Origin: Streptomyces sp. NBC_00250 | Lineage (GTDB): Bacteria > Actinomycetota > Actinomycetes > Streptomycetales > Streptomycetaceae | NCBI RefSeq assembly: GCF_036192275.1 | Contig: NZ_CP108088.1 | Coordinates: 2,294,001 to 2,358,000, forward strand | Reading direction: 5' to 3' | Length of the DNA stretch: 64,000 nt | Shown: piece after piece, positions 42,161 through 51,927 of the stretch | Layout of the letters: each line of letters opens with the position of its first letter | How positions within the stretch are numbered: position 1 is the stretch's first letter | Made by a program: the position numbers and the translations under genes | Notes under the pieces: generated by a model | Database searches by the model: none | Seen by the model: only the letters and a program-made list of their open reading frames with translations | Told to the model about the DNA's origin: nothing

Positions 42161-44295
42161 GCACCACCGCCGAGCTTCTGAAGGGCGCCGCGGAGCTCTT
42201 CCCCGACGAGGTCGTCACCAGCGCCCACGTACGGCACTTCGAACTGCCCGCGGGTGCGGGCCGGTTCGCCCTGATCACGCTGGACAACGGCTTCGACCAC
42301 ACCAAGCCGACCACCTTCGGCCCGCAGTCGCTCGCCAACCTGAACACGGCGATCGACCAGGTCGAGGCCGAGGCCGCGAACGGTGAGATCACCGGCGTCG
42401 GCATCACCGGCAAGCCGTTCATCTTCGCCGTCGGCGCCGACCTCAAGGGCGTCGAGCTGCTCAAGAAGCACGACGAGGCGCTCGCCATCGGCAAGGGCGG
42501 CCACGACGTCTTCAAGCGGCTGTCCGCGCTCGCCGTGCCGACCTTCGCCTACTACAACGGCGCGGCCATGGGCGGCGGCGTCGAGGTCGGTCTGCACTGC
42601 ACCTACCGCACCGTGTCGAAGGCCCTGCCGGCCTTCTCGCTGCCCGAGGTCTTCCTCGGTCTGGTGCCCGGCTGGGGCGGCTGCGCCATCCTGCCGAACC
42701 TGATCGGTGCCGAGAAGGCCGTCTCGGTCATCATCGAGAACTCGCTGAACCAGAACCGTCAGCTCAAGGGCAAGCAGGTCTTCGAGCTCGGCATCGCCGA
42801 CGCGCTGTTCGAGGGCGCGGACTTCCTGGAGCAGTCGCTGATCTGGACGGCCTCCGTCCTCAACGGCTCCGTGACCGTCGAGCGCCCGGCGATCGACCGC
42901 GGCGAGGCCTGGGACCAGGCCGTCGCCAAGGGCCGCGCCATCGCCGACTCCAAGGTGCACGGTGCCGCCCCGGCCGCCTACCGCGCCCTTGAGATCATCG
43001 AGGCCGCCAAGGACGGCGACCTGCAGAAGGGCTTCGACGCCGAGGACCAGGCCCTCGCGGACCTGATCATGGGCGGCGAGCTGCGCTCCGGCATCTACGC
43101 CTTCAACCTGGTGCAGAAGCGCGGCAAGCGCCCCGCCGGTGCCCCGGACAAGTCGCTGGCCCGCCCGGTCACCAAGGTCGGTGTCGTCGGCGCCGGTCTG
43201 ATGGCCTCCCAGCTCGCGCTGCTCTTCCTGCGCCGCCTCGAGGTGCCGGTCGTCCTGACCGACATCGACCAGGAGCGCGTCGACAAGGGTGTGGGCTACG
43301 TCCACGCCGAGATCGAGAAGCTGCTCGGCAAGGGCCGCATCAACCAGGACAAGGCCAACCGTCTCAAGGGCCTGGTCTCCGGTGTCCTGGACAAGGCCGC
43401 GGGCTTCGCGGACGCGGACTTCATCATCGAGGCCGTGTTCGAGGAGATGTCCGTCAAGCAGAAGGTGTTCGCGGAGGTCGAGGCGGTCGCCCCGGCGCAC
43501 GCGATCCTCGCCACCAACACCTCCTCGCTGTCCGTCTCGGAGATGGCCTCCAAGCTCCAGCACCCGGAGCGCGTGGTCGGCTTCCACTTCTTCAACCCGG
43601 TCGCGATCCTCCCGCTCCTGGAGATCGTGCGCGGCGAGAAGACGGACGACGCCTCCCTCGCCACCGCGTTCGGTGTCGCGAAGAAGCTGAAGAAGACCGC
43701 GGTCCTCACCAAGGACGCCCCGGCGTTCGTCGTGAACCGCATCCTGACCCGCTTCATGGGCGAGATCCAGAACGTCATCGACGAGGGCACCTCGGTCGAG
43801 ACGGCCGAGAAGGCCATCGAGCCGCTCGGTCTGCCGATGTCGCCGCTGGTGCTCCTGGAGCTCGTCGGCCCGGCGATCGGTCTGCACGTCTCCGAGACCC
43901 TGAACCGCTCCTTCCCGGAGCGCTTCACCGTCTCGCCGAACCTCAAGCGTGTGGTCGAGGCCGGCAAGCGCGGCTTCTACGTCTACAACGCGGAGAACGG
44001 CTTCAAGCCGGAGCTCGACCCGGAGGTCGCCGCCCTCCTCGTCCAGGGCGACTCCGTCCTGACCGAGGAGCAGGTCCGCGACCGCGTCCTGGACGCGGTG
44101 GCGCAGGAGATCGGCCTGATGCTGGAGGAGGGTGTCGTCGCCGAGGCGCAGGACATCGACCTCTGCCTGATCACCGGTGCGGGCTGGCCCTTCCACCTGG
44201 GCGGCATCACGCCGTACCTGGACCGTGAGGGTGTCTCCGAGCGCGTCAACGGCAAGCGTTTCCTGGCGCAGGGCGTGGCGAGCGTCCCGGCGTAA
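42157..44295 (+). CDS. fadB: Multifunctional enoyl-CoA hydratase/3-hydroxyacyl-CoA dehydrogenase FadB
   Basis: This 712-residue FadB has an N-terminal enoyl-CoA hydratase domain (VGADLKGVELL, GAAMGGGVEVGLHC) and a C-terminal dehydrogenase (VGVVGAGLMASQLA as the NAD motif, VVGFHFFNPVAILPLLEIV). With FadA it forms the fatty-acid oxidation complex. The start GTG 42157 overlaps the fadA stop (GTGA). It is the last gene before a strong terminator. Confidence 0.96.
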   Translation: MSTTAELLKGAAELFPDEVVTSAHVRHFELPAGAGRFALITLDNGFDHTKPTTFGPQSLANLNTAIDQVEAEAANGEITGVGITGKPFIFAVGADLKGVELLKKHDEALAIGKGGHDVFKRLSALAVPTFAYYNGAAMGGGVEVGLHCTYRTVSKALPAFSLPEVFLGLVPGWGGCAILPNLIGAEKAVSVIIENSLNQNRQLKGKQVFELGIADALFEGADFLEQSLIWTASVLNGSVTVERPAIDRGEAWDQAVAKGRAIADSKVHGAAPAAYRALEIIEAAKDGDLQKGFDAEDQALADLIMGGELRSGIYAFNLVQKRGKRPAGAPDKSLARPVTKVGVVGAGLMASQLALLFLRRLEVPVVLTDIDQERVDKGVGYVHAEIEKLLGKGRINQDKANRLKGLVSGVLDKAAGFADADFIIEAVFEEMSVKQKVFAEVEAVAPAHAILATNTSSLSVSEMASKLQHPERVVGFHFFNPVAILPLLEIVRGEKTDDASLATAFGVAKKLKKTAVLTKDAPAFVVNRILTRFMGEIQNVIDEGTSVETAEKAIEPLGLPMSPLVLLELVGPAIGLHVSETLNRSFPERFTVSPNLKRVVEAGKRGFYVYNAENGFKPELDPEVAALLVQGDSVLTEEQVRDRVLDAVAQEIGLMLEEGVVAEAQDIDLCLITGAGWPFHLGGITPYLDREGVSERVNGKRFLAQGVASVPA

Positions 44296-44326
44296 CGACA
44301 CCGGCCTCGCGCCCCAGGGCGTACGA

Positions 44327-44365
44327 GAACGGCCCCGGCACCTTCTTCAGGTGCCGGGGCCGTTC
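44327..44365 (+). terminator. 17-bp terminator after fadB
   Basis: A perfect 17-bp stem with a 5-nt loop, starting 31 bp after the fadB stop. Outer gtac pairs extend it. Confidence 0.85.
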
Positions 44366-44434
44366 GCGTACCGTCAGACGCTCTTCTGGAGCACCTCGGT
44401 CGCGCCTGGAAGCCCTTCGGCCGTGCTGGGAGGG

Positions 44435-44476
44435 TCCTCGGGCGGGCCTGGGGGCTCCTCGGGCGGGCCTGGGAGC
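44435..44476. repeat. Two tandem 21-bp units
   Basis: The unit starts tcctcgggcgggcctggg and is repeated once with one base difference, between the fadB terminator and the end of the convergent propeller-like gene. Confidence 0.8.
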
Positions 44477-44494
44477 CCCGAGCTCTTCGGGGCG

Positions 44495-45577
44495 TCACCC
44501 TATGGAGCGCCAGCCCTCCAGGAGCAGACCCTCCGACGCCGCCTTCTGGCGGGTGGTGATCGGCGCGCCCGCGCCGATCCGGGCCATCGCGACCAGGCGC
44601 CCGTCGAGCCCGCGGGTCAGGACGGTGGCGAGCTCGCCGTGCGGCTCCCCGGTCTCCGACCAGTGGATGCCCTCCGCCTCCTGCTCGCTCGGGTAGGCGG
44701 CGAGGGCGAGCCGTCCGTCGGCGGACTGCTGGGCGAGGACCGTGCAGTCGAAACCGTCGATGAGGCAGCGGGTGGCGGCGAGCCGTCCGGTGCCGACGGC
44801 CTTGCCGAGCACCGTCGGCTCCAGGGAGCGCTCCGGCGACCAGGCGCGGACCTGGCCGTCCAGGTCGAGGTAGAAGAGCGTGACGTGCCCGGAGGGGCCG
44901 GTCGTGGCCGCCAGGGTGCCCATGGTCACCGACGCGGGCAGCAGCTCCTCGCGGATCGGCTTGGCCCCGGACTCGCGCTGCACGTAGCGGACGAGACCCT
45001 TGGCGTGCGAGCTGTACAGCTCGACGAAGCCGGAGCCGTTGGTGACCGCGACCGGCGAGGGGTCGGTCTTTGAACCCATCAGGTCCCACCAGGGGTGCCA
45101 GCCACCGGCGTCCTTCTGGGCCCGCACGCTCAGCCCGCCGCCGCCGTTGCGCATGAAGGCGTACACGCGGCCCTGGCCGTCCACCGCGACGGCGGGGTTG
45201 CCGGTCCACGGCCCCTTGCCGTTGGAGTGCCCGATCGAGCGCCAGGCCACCGCGGGGCGGCCCGTCTGGAACTGGACGCTGTGGACCAGTTCCACGTGGT
45301 CGTCGCCGCTGTCCGTGGGCCGCAGACCGACGAGGTGGACGTAGCGGTCGGCGCCCTGGCCGACCGCGAGGAAGGGGGTCAGACCGTCGCCGCCGAGCGA
45401 GACGGGCCCGCTCCAGCTCCCGTCGGGCTGCTCGGTCCAGCGCACCACCTCTCCGTCCTTGGGCAGGTAGGCGCTGAACCGGCCTTCCGCCCCTCTGGTC
45501 AGCCAGGCTCCCTGGAGCAGGGGGGCGGTGGAGGAGCCGTGGGAAGGGGCGGTGGGGGCCTGGGATCGATTAGCCAT
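44495..45577 (-). CDS. Predicted beta-propeller-like conserved protein
   Basis: This 360-residue protein is built of repeated Trp/Gly blade-like segments, such as VRWTEQPDGSWSGPV, RSIGHSNGKGPWTGNPAVAVDGQGRV and GLVRYVQRESG (quoted in part). No signal peptide or catalytic motif is seen. I do not recognise the family. The start is ambiguous between ATG 45577 and GTG 45592, neither with a good ribosome site. It may be a sugar- or protein-binding propeller. Confidence 0.75.
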   Translation of the reverse strand: MANRSQAPTAPSHGSSTAPLLQGAWLTRGAEGRFSAYLPKDGEVVRWTEQPDGSWSGPVSLGGDGLTPFLAVGQGADRYVHLVGLRPTDSGDDHVELVHSVQFQTGRPAVAWRSIGHSNGKGPWTGNPAVAVDGQGRVYAFMRNGGGGLSVRAQKDAGGWHPWWDLMGSKTDPSPVAVTNGSGFVELYSSHAKGLVRYVQRESGAKPIREELLPASVTMGTLAATTGPSGHVTLFYLDLDGQVRAWSPERSLEPTVLGKAVGTGRLAATRCLIDGFDCTVLAQQSADGRLALAAYPSEQEAEGIHWSETGEPHGELATVLTRGLDGRLVAMARIGAGAPITTRQKAASEGLLLEGWRSIG

Positions 45578-45688
45578 GGGGGGATCCAGCACTCCGGTCG
45601 TCGGAAGGAGTTCGGGTACGAACCGACTGTAGTCGCCCTCCCGAACGGTCCCTTCCGCGCCTGCGGAATCGGCCGCCCTGTCGCCCGC

Positions 45689-47203
45689 TCAGTACTTAGC
45701 GTCCTGGCCCACCTGCCCGAGCCGGCTGTGACTGCGCCCGTACAGGAAGTACACGACGATGCCGATCACCATCCACACGCCGAAGCGGAACCAGGTCTCC
45801 AGGGGCAGGTTGAGCATCAGCCAGAACGAGGCGGCGATGGAGAGGATCGGCAGCACCGGCACCCAGGGGGTGCGGAAGGCGCGCGGCAGGTCGGGGCGGG
45901 TGCGGCGGAGCACCATGACGCCGACGGCCACCACGACGAAGGCGAAGAGCGTGCCGATGTTCACCAGGGTCGCGAGCTCGTTGATGCTGGTGAAGCCGGC
46001 GACGATGGCGATGATCACACCGAGCAGGATGGTGGGCCGGTAGGGGGTCCGGAAGCGCGGGTGCGTGATGGAGAAGAAGCGCGGCAGCAGGCCGTCGCGG
46101 CTCATCGCGAAGAACACGCGGGTCTGGCCGAGGAGCAGGATCAGACAGACCGTGGTGAGGCCGACGGCGGCGCCGAAGCTGATCACGCCCGCGTAGAAGG
46201 GATGCCCGGCGGCCTTGAAGGCGTCGGCGAGCGGGGCGCTCACGGACAGCTCCGTGTAGTGCTGCATGCCGGTGACGACCAGGGCGACGGCCACGTAGAG
46301 CACGGTGCAGATGAAGAGCGAGCCGAGGATGCCCCGGGGCATGTCCCGTTGCGGCAGCTTGGTCTCCTCGGCGGCGGTGGCCACCACGTCGAAGCCGATG
46401 AAGGCGAAGAACACGACGGAGGCGGCGGTGAAGATGCCCATGACGCCGAAGTTGGTCGGCTCGTACCCGAAGATCAGCTGGACGAGCGGCGAGTCCCAGT
46501 TGGAGCCGCCGCCCTCGGGGGTGACGGCCGGCGGGATGAAGGGCTTGTAGTTGTCGCCGACGATGAAGAACAGACCGGCGACGATCACGATCATGACCAC
46601 GGTCACCTTGATCGCCACGACGAGCGCGGTGATCCGGGCGGAGAGCTTCATGCCCAGGACGAGGACGACGGTCAGCACCAGGACGAGGAGGAAGGCCAGG
46701 ATGTCGAAGGAGCCGCCCGGCACGTCCGGGCCTTCGAGCGCCGCGGGTAGGTGCCAGTCGATGTTGTCCATGAGCGAGCGGACGTAGCCCGACCAGCCGA
46801 CGGCGACCACCGCCGTACCGAGGGCGAACTCCAGGACGAGGTCCCAGCCGATGATCCAGGCGGGCAGCTCGCCGATCGAGGCGTACGCGAAGGTGTACGC
46901 CGATCCCGCCACCGGCACCGTCGAGGCGAACTCGGCGTAGCACAGGGCGGCGAGGGCGCAGACGATGCCCGCCGCGACGAAGGCGAGGGCCGTGGCCGGG
47001 CCCGCGTTCTCCTTGGCGACCTTGCCCGTGAGGACGAAGATGCCGGTTCCGATGATGACGCCGACGCCGAACACCATCAGATCCCAGGCGGACAGGGATT
47101 TCCGGAGTGCGTGCTCCGGTTCCTCCGTGTCGCGGATCGACTGCTCGACCGACTTGGTCCGGAAGATTCCGGAGTTGGCCCGTGGCTGTTGGTCCGTACT
47201 CAC
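45689..47203 (-). CDS. APC-family amino acid permease
   Basis: This 504-residue amino-acid permease has about twelve membrane helices. The first helix carries the family substrate loop GVGVIIGTGIFVLTG. The sixth-helix motif FFAFIGFDVVATAAEE is typical of cationic amino-acid transporters. The N-terminus is charged and cytosolic (EPEHALRKSLSAWDL). GTG 47203 follows GGAGG by 7 bp. It probably imports a basic amino acid by proton symport or exchange. Confidence 0.94.
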   Translation of the reverse strand: MSTDQQPRANSGIFRTKSVEQSIRDTEEPEHALRKSLSAWDLMVFGVGVIIGTGIFVLTGKVAKENAGPATALAFVAAGIVCALAALCYAEFASTVPVAGSAYTFAYASIGELPAWIIGWDLVLEFALGTAVVAVGWSGYVRSLMDNIDWHLPAALEGPDVPGGSFDILAFLLVLVLTVVLVLGMKLSARITALVVAIKVTVVMIVIVAGLFFIVGDNYKPFIPPAVTPEGGGSNWDSPLVQLIFGYEPTNFGVMGIFTAASVVFFAFIGFDVVATAAEETKLPQRDMPRGILGSLFICTVLYVAVALVVTGMQHYTELSVSAPLADAFKAAGHPFYAGVISFGAAVGLTTVCLILLLGQTRVFFAMSRDGLLPRFFSITHPRFRTPYRPTILLGVIIAIVAGFTSINELATLVNIGTLFAFVVVAVGVMVLRRTRPDLPRAFRTPWVPVLPILSIAASFWLMLNLPLETWFRFGVWMVIGIVVYFLYGRSHSRLGQVGQDAKY

Positions 47204-47304
47204 CCTGGTACCTCCGCGCCGTACTTGAACCTCGGTCGCTCTCGACCACCGCGGTCGGGTGGCTGTGTTACGCCTGCCCACACAGAGTCAGAATGCACGC
47301 GAAA

Positions 47305-47342
47305 GGGCCGGTCGGCACCCGGGAGGGTGAGCCGACCGGCCC
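47305..47342 (-). terminator. 12-bp terminator after dxs
   Basis: gggccggtcggc pairs with gccgaccggccc around a 14-nt loop, between the dxs stop and the permease start on the minus strand. Confidence 0.7.
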
Positions 47343-47380
47343 AAAGGTGACGCTTGGTGACCGTTGCCCCGGGTCGGGGG

Positions 47381-49300
47381 TCAGTCGCGGGCGGGCTCCA
47401 CGGCCTGCGCGCTGCTCTCGAAACGTCCGTCCAGACGCGAGACCAGACCGGTGACCTGACGGGCGATGTCCGGGGCGGTCAGACCGATCTCCGCCAGGAC
47501 CTCGCCGCGGGAGGCGTGGTCCAGGAAGCGCGGCGGGATGCCGAAGTCACGCAGCGGCACGTCCACGCCGGCGTCGCGGAGCGCCTGGGCGACGGCCGAG
47601 CCGACGCCGCCGACGCGGCTGTTGTCCTCGACGGTGACGACGACCCGGTGCCGCTCGGCGAGCGGGGCGAGGGCCTCGTCGACGGGCTTGACCCATCGGG
47701 GGTCGACGACCGTGGTGGAGATGCCGTGCCGGTCGAGCAGGTCGGCGATCTCCAGGCACATCGGCGCGAGCGCGCCGACGGAGACCAGGAGGACGTCCGG
47801 GCGGTCCGAGCCGGGCTCGCGGAGCACGTCCATGCCGCCGACGCGGCGCAGGGCGGGTACGGCGGGGCCGACGGCGCCCTTGGAGAAGCGGACCACGGTG
47901 GGGGCGTCGGTGACCTCGACGGCCTCGCGCAGCTGGGCGCGGACCTGGTCGGCGTCGCGCGGGGCGGCGAGCCGCAGGCCGGGTACGACCTGGAGGATCG
48001 ACATGTCCCACATGCCGTTGTGGGAGGCCCCGTCGGTGCCGGTGACGCCGGCCCGGTCCAGGACGAAGGTGACGCCGCACTTGTGCAGGGCCACGTCCAT
48101 CAGGACCTGGTCGAAGGCACGGTTGAGGAAGGTCGCGTAGACCGCGAAGACGGGATGCAGACCGCCGGTGGCGAGGCCCGCCGCGGAGACCGCGGCGTGC
48201 TGCTCGGCGATGCCGACGTCGAAGACCCGCTCGGGGAAGGCCTTGGCGAACTTGTCGAGGCCGACGGGCTGGAGCATGGCCGCGGTGATGGCGACGATGT
48301 CCGCGCGCTCCTTGCCGAGCGCGACCATCTCCTCGGCGAAGACGCCGGTCCAGTCGGCGCCGGAGGAGGCGATGGGCAGGCCGGTGTCGGGGTGGATCTT
48401 GCCGACGGCGTGGAAGCGGTCGGCCTCGTCCTGGAGGGCCGGCTGGTAGCCGCGGCCCTTCTCGGTGAGGCAGTGGACGATCACGGGGCCGCCGAAGCGC
48501 TTGGCGCGCGTCAGGGCCGACTCCAGGGCCTCGATGTCGTGGCCGTCGATGGGGCCGACGTACTTGAGGCCGAGGTCCTCGAACATGCCCTGCGGGGCGA
48601 TGAAGTCCTTGAGGCCCTTCTTGGCGCCGTGCAGGGTCTCGTAGAGCGGCTTCCCGACGACGGGGGTGCGCTCCAGGATGTCCTTGCCGCGGGCGAGGAA
48701 GCGCTCGTAGCCGTCGGTGGTGCGCAGGGTGGCCAGGTGGTTGGCGAGGCCGCCGATGGTGGGCGCGTAGGAGCGCTCGTTGTCGTTGACGACGATGACG
48801 AGCGGGCGGTCCTTGGCGGCGGCGATGTTGTTCAGCGCCTCCCAGGCCATGCCGCCGGTGAGGGCCCCGTCGCCGATGACGGCGACGACGTGGTCGTCCT
48901 TGCGCAGGACCTCGTTGGCCTTGGCGAGGCCGTCGGCCCAGCCGAGGACCGTGGAGGCGTGCGAGTTCTCGATGACGTCGTGCTCGGACTCGGCCTGCGA
49001 GGGGTAGCCGGAGAGGCCGCCCTTCATCTTGAGCTTGGAGAAGTCCTGGCGGCCCGTGAGCAGCTTGTGGACGTAGCTCTGGTGGCCGGTGTCCCAGAGG
49101 ACCTTGTCCTTCGGGGAGTCGAACACGCGGTGCAGGGCGATGGTCAGCTCGACCACGCCGAGGTTGGGCCCGAGGTGCCCGCCGGTCTTGGAGACGGCGT
49201 CCACGAGGAACGTCCTGATCTCGTCGGCCAGCTGGTCCAGCTGTTCCGGGGAGAGCCGGTCCAGATCTCGCGGTCCCCTGATACGGGTCAGCAGAGCCAC
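47381..49300 (-). CDS. dxs: 1-deoxy-D-xylulose-5-phosphate synthase Dxs
   Basis: This 639-residue thiamine-diphosphate enzyme starts the MEP isoprenoid pathway. Motifs are [16 protein letters not shown] and the ThDP site [18 protein letters not shown]. Also present are [15 protein letters not shown] with the catalytic Glu, and [17 protein letters not shown] 49300 has AAGGAGG upstream. It stands alone between terminators; a second copy elsewhere in the genome would be expected for Streptomyces. Confidence 0.96.
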   Translation of the reverse strand: MALLTRIRGPRDLDRLSPEQLDQLADEIRTFLVDAVSKTGGHLGPNLGVVELTIALHRVFDSPKDKVLWDTGHQSYVHKLLTGRQDFSKLKMKGGLSGYPSQAESEHDVIENSHASTVLGWADGLAKANEVLRKDDHVVAVIGDGALTGGMAWEALNNIAAAKDRPLVIVVNDNERSYAPTIGGLANHLATLRTTDGYERFLARGKDILERTPVVGKPLYETLHGAKKGLKDFIAPQGMFEDLGLKYVGPIDGHDIEALESALTRAKRFGGPVIVHCLTEKGRGYQPALQDEADRFHAVGKIHPDTGLPIASSGADWTGVFAEEMVALGKERADIVAITAAMLQPVGLDKFAKAFPERVFDVGIAEQHAAVSAAGLATGGLHPVFAVYATFLNRAFDQVLMDVALHKCGVTFVLDRAGVTGTDGASHNGMWDMSILQVVPGLRLAAPRDADQVRAQLREAVEVTDAPTVVRFSKGAVGPAVPALRRVGGMDVLREPGSDRPDVLLVSVGALAPMCLEIADLLDRHGISTTVVDPRWVKPVDEALAPLAERHRVVVTVEDNSRVGGVGSAVAQALRDAGVDVPLRDFGIPPRFLDHASRGEVLAEIGLTAPDIARQVTGLVSRLDGRFESSAQAVEPARD

Positions 49301-49444
49301 CCGTGCCTCCTTGCGTTTGAGCTGGTCGAGCTTGCCGATTTGTCGAGTCTAATGTTCCGTCTTGGATCGTGGGCATCGGGCCGGGGGGTGAGGCGTCACC
49401 CTCACGGCCTACATGTCGCTGATCTGTACGGCTCTGTACGGGCC

Positions 49445-49495
49445 GGGCACTGCTCCGGACGCAGCAGTGCCCGGCGCCGGTTTCACGGCGCCGGG
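49445..49495 (-). terminator. Two overlapping hairpins after xylH
   Basis: gggcactgct/agcagtgccc (10 bp, 49445-49472) and cccggcgcc/ggcgccggg (9 bp, 49470-49495) follow each other downstream of xylH, between it and dxs. Confidence 0.75.
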
Positions 49496-49518
49496 CGGTG
49501 TGGCGAGCGTTACGCGAC

Positions 49519-50838
49519 CTAGGCGCGTCCTGCCGTCTTCTGCGTCTTGCGGGAGACCGAGTCGATGATCACGGCGATGAGCAGGACCGCTCCGGTGATC
49601 ATGTACTGGATCGCGTTGGAGGACAGGTTCATCTGGTTGAGGCCCTGGACGATCGACTGGATGACCAGGATGCCGAGGAGCGCCGACCAGACCTTGCCGC
49701 GTCCGCCGAACAGGGACGTACCGCCGATGACCGCTGCGGCGATGCACATCATCAGCTGGTTGCCGCCGCCGAGGGAGCGGTCGGCGCCGCCGGTCGCGGA
49801 GGCGAGGAACAGACCGCCGATCGCGCCCATCGTGCCGGAGATCATGAAGACCGAGATCCGGATCCACGAGACGTTGATGCCGGCGCGGCGGGCGGCCTCG
49901 ATGCCACCGCCGACGGCGAAGACCTGACGGCCGTACGTGGTGCGGCGGAGCACGAAGTCGGTGACGAGCAGGATCACCAGGAAGATCACCAGCGAGAGCG
50001 GCAGGCCCTGCTCCTGGTTGAAGCCGTAGGCGGCGACCAGGACCAGGACCGCGAGGACCGCGGTGCGCAGGATGATCTCGCTCTGCGGGCGGTGCGGCAG
50101 CTCGGCGGCCTTGCGGCGGCGGGAGTCGCGCAGCTGGGCGAGGTAGAAGGCGGCGACGACGACCACGGCGAGGCCGTAGGCGGCGGCGACGTCGGCGAAG
50201 TAGTACTTCGTGAGGTCGGCGACGAAGCTGCCGATCGGGGTGGGGATGGTGGACTTGTCCCCCATCACCCAGGTCTGGAGGCCGGCCCAGCCGAGGAAGC
50301 CGGCCAGGGTGACGACGAAGGCGGGCACGCCGATCTTGGCGAAGACCAGGCCGTGGAAGGCGCCGAGCAGGGTGCCGGACAGGATGCCGAGGATGATGGC
50401 GAGGCCGTCGGGCATGTCGGTGCCGAGGACGCCCCAGACCGAGCCGGCCAGACCCGCCACGGAACCGACGGCGAGGTCGATCTCGCCGAGCAGCAGCACG
50501 AAGACGATGCCGACGGCCATGATGCCGGGGCCGACCGCGTACAGCGTGATCTGGTCGAGGTTGTACGAGGTGATGAAGTTGCCGGTGAGGGCCTGGAAGA
50601 CGATGCCGATGACGATCAGGCCGACGACGACGGGCAGCGAGCCGATCTCACCGGAGCGGATCTTGCGCTTGAACTCCTCGACGTAACCCTTGAAGCCCTG
50701 CTCGCGCACGAGGAGGCGGGGGTCGACGGCGGGGATCGCGGCGGCGGCCGGGGCCTCGCTCACCGGGGTCGTCTCCTCGGTGGTACGGGGCTCGGGCACC
50801 GCTGCCTCTTCGCTCGCGGTGGGAGGGGTGTTGCTCAC
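49519..50838 (-). CDS. xylH: Xylose ABC transporter permease XylH
   Basis: This 439-residue permease of the XylH/RbsC type has about ten helices, with MAVGIVFVLLLGEIDLAVGS and FLGWAGLQTWVMGD, an EAA-like segment (RQVFAVGGGIEAARRAGI), and an acidic disordered N-terminus. GTG 50838 overlaps the xylG stop (GTGA). It is the third gene of xylFGH and should form the membrane channel of the importer. Confidence 0.95.
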   Translation of the reverse strand: MSNTPPTASEEAAVPEPRTTEETTPVSEAPAAAAIPAVDPRLLVREQGFKGYVEEFKRKIRSGEIGSLPVVVGLIVIGIVFQALTGNFITSYNLDQITLYAVGPGIMAVGIVFVLLLGEIDLAVGSVAGLAGSVWGVLGTDMPDGLAIILGILSGTLLGAFHGLVFAKIGVPAFVVTLAGFLGWAGLQTWVMGDKSTIPTPIGSFVADLTKYYFADVAAAYGLAVVVVAAFYLAQLRDSRRRKAAELPHRPQSEIILRTAVLAVLVLVAAYGFNQEQGLPLSLVIFLVILLVTDFVLRRTTYGRQVFAVGGGIEAARRAGINVSWIRISVFMISGTMGAIGGLFLASATGGADRSLGGGNQLMMCIAAAVIGGTSLFGGRGKVWSALLGILVIQSIVQGLNQMNLSSNAIQYMITGAVLLIAVIIDSVSRKTQKTAGRA

Positions 50839-51614
50839 TTCGCTACCTCCGCGTTGCGGGCCTGACGGCGGGTCACGGCGTTGTCCGTGGCACCGGTGAT
50901 CGCGGCGATGATCTCTTCGTGCGTGGTGGTGGCCACCGGGAAGGTGCCGTTGTTGCGGCCCAGACGGAGCACGGCCACGGTGTCGGCGACGGCCTTCACA
51001 TCGGCCATGTTGTGGCTGATGAGGATGACGCCGAGGCCCTGCTCGCGCAGCCGCTCGACCAGGTCGAGGACCTGGGCGGTCTGCTCGACGCCGAGGGCGG
51101 CGGTCGGCTCGTCCAGGATCACGATCTTGGGGTCGCCGACCAGGGCGCGCGCGATGGCGACGACCTGTCGCTGGCCGCCGGAGAGGGCGGCGACGGGGAT
51201 GCGGACGCTGGGGATGCGGATGGAGAGGGTGGAGAGCAGGTCCTTGGCCCGCTTCTCCATGGCGACCTCGTCGAGGACGCCGCCCTTCTTGATCTCGCGG
51301 CCGAGGAACAGGTTGGCGACGACGTCGAGGTTGTCGCAGAGCGCGAGGTCCTGGTAGACGGTCGCGACACCGAGGTTCTGGGAGTCGTGCGGGCGCTGGA
51401 TCTCGACCTGCTCGCCCTCCCACTCGATGACGCCCTCGTCGATGGGGTGCACACCGGCGATCGTCTTGACCAGCGTGGACTTTCCCGCTCCGTTGTCGCC
51501 GACGAGCGCGACGACCTCTCCTGCGTGGACTTCGAGATCGACACCGGAGAGGACCTGAACCGCTCCGAATCGCTTGAAGATCCCACGCAACGCCAGCACG
51601 GGCGTCTGGGACAC
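50835..51614 (-). CDS. xylG: Xylose ABC transporter ATPase XylG
   Basis: This 259-residue single ATPase has Walker A GDNGAGKST, signature LSGGQRQVVAIARAL and Walker B VILDEPTAAL. GTG 51614 follows AAGGAG by 8 bp. Classical XylG has two ATPase domains; here a single-domain ATPase is seen, as in many actinomycete sugar importers of this class, which would act as a dimer. It is separated from xylF by a 313-bp gap with a hairpin. Confidence 0.93.
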   Translation of the reverse strand: MSQTPVLALRGIFKRFGAVQVLSGVDLEVHAGEVVALVGDNGAGKSTLVKTIAGVHPIDEGVIEWEGEQVEIQRPHDSQNLGVATVYQDLALCDNLDVVANLFLGREIKKGGVLDEVAMEKRAKDLLSTLSIRIPSVRIPVAALSGGQRQVVAIARALVGDPKIVILDEPTAALGVEQTAQVLDLVERLREQGLGVILISHNMADVKAVADTVAVLRLGRNNGTFPVATTTHEEIIAAITGATDNAVTRRQARNAEVAK

Positions 51615-51927
51615 GTGAACCAACTCCTTCGCCGCGCGCGGGCGGCGGCATGTCGCGCCGCCGGGCAGCGCCAAAGTTCGAGGGGGGGCTGAGCTCGTCC
51701 GGCCCCCGGACCGACAGCGGGGTCTGGGTCGGCCGGGGGCCGGACGGGCAGGGGGGCGGATCCGGCGGTGGTGGGCCGGGGTCGTACGGGGGGCGAACGC
51801 TCCGTCGGGGTGACCCTCCGTCTCGGGGGTCACACTCCGGTGGGGTCTTCACCCTCTGTACACGGGCCGGTTGGCGGGATCCGTGGTGCCGGGCCCTCGG
51901 GGGGCCCGGCGGGCTCGGCTCAGGGGG
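51615..51927 (-). other. xylF-xylG intergenic region with hairpin
   Basis: No gene is seen here. The region is GC-rich; gccgggccc/gggcccggc (51888-51910) follows the xylF stop and could end some transcripts or shield the xylF mRNA 3' end, giving more binding protein than ATPase. Confidence 0.6.

Noticed and set aside
47354..49522. A 722-codon plus-strand frame opposite dxs
   Set aside because: It has no recognised domain and lies exactly opposite dxs.
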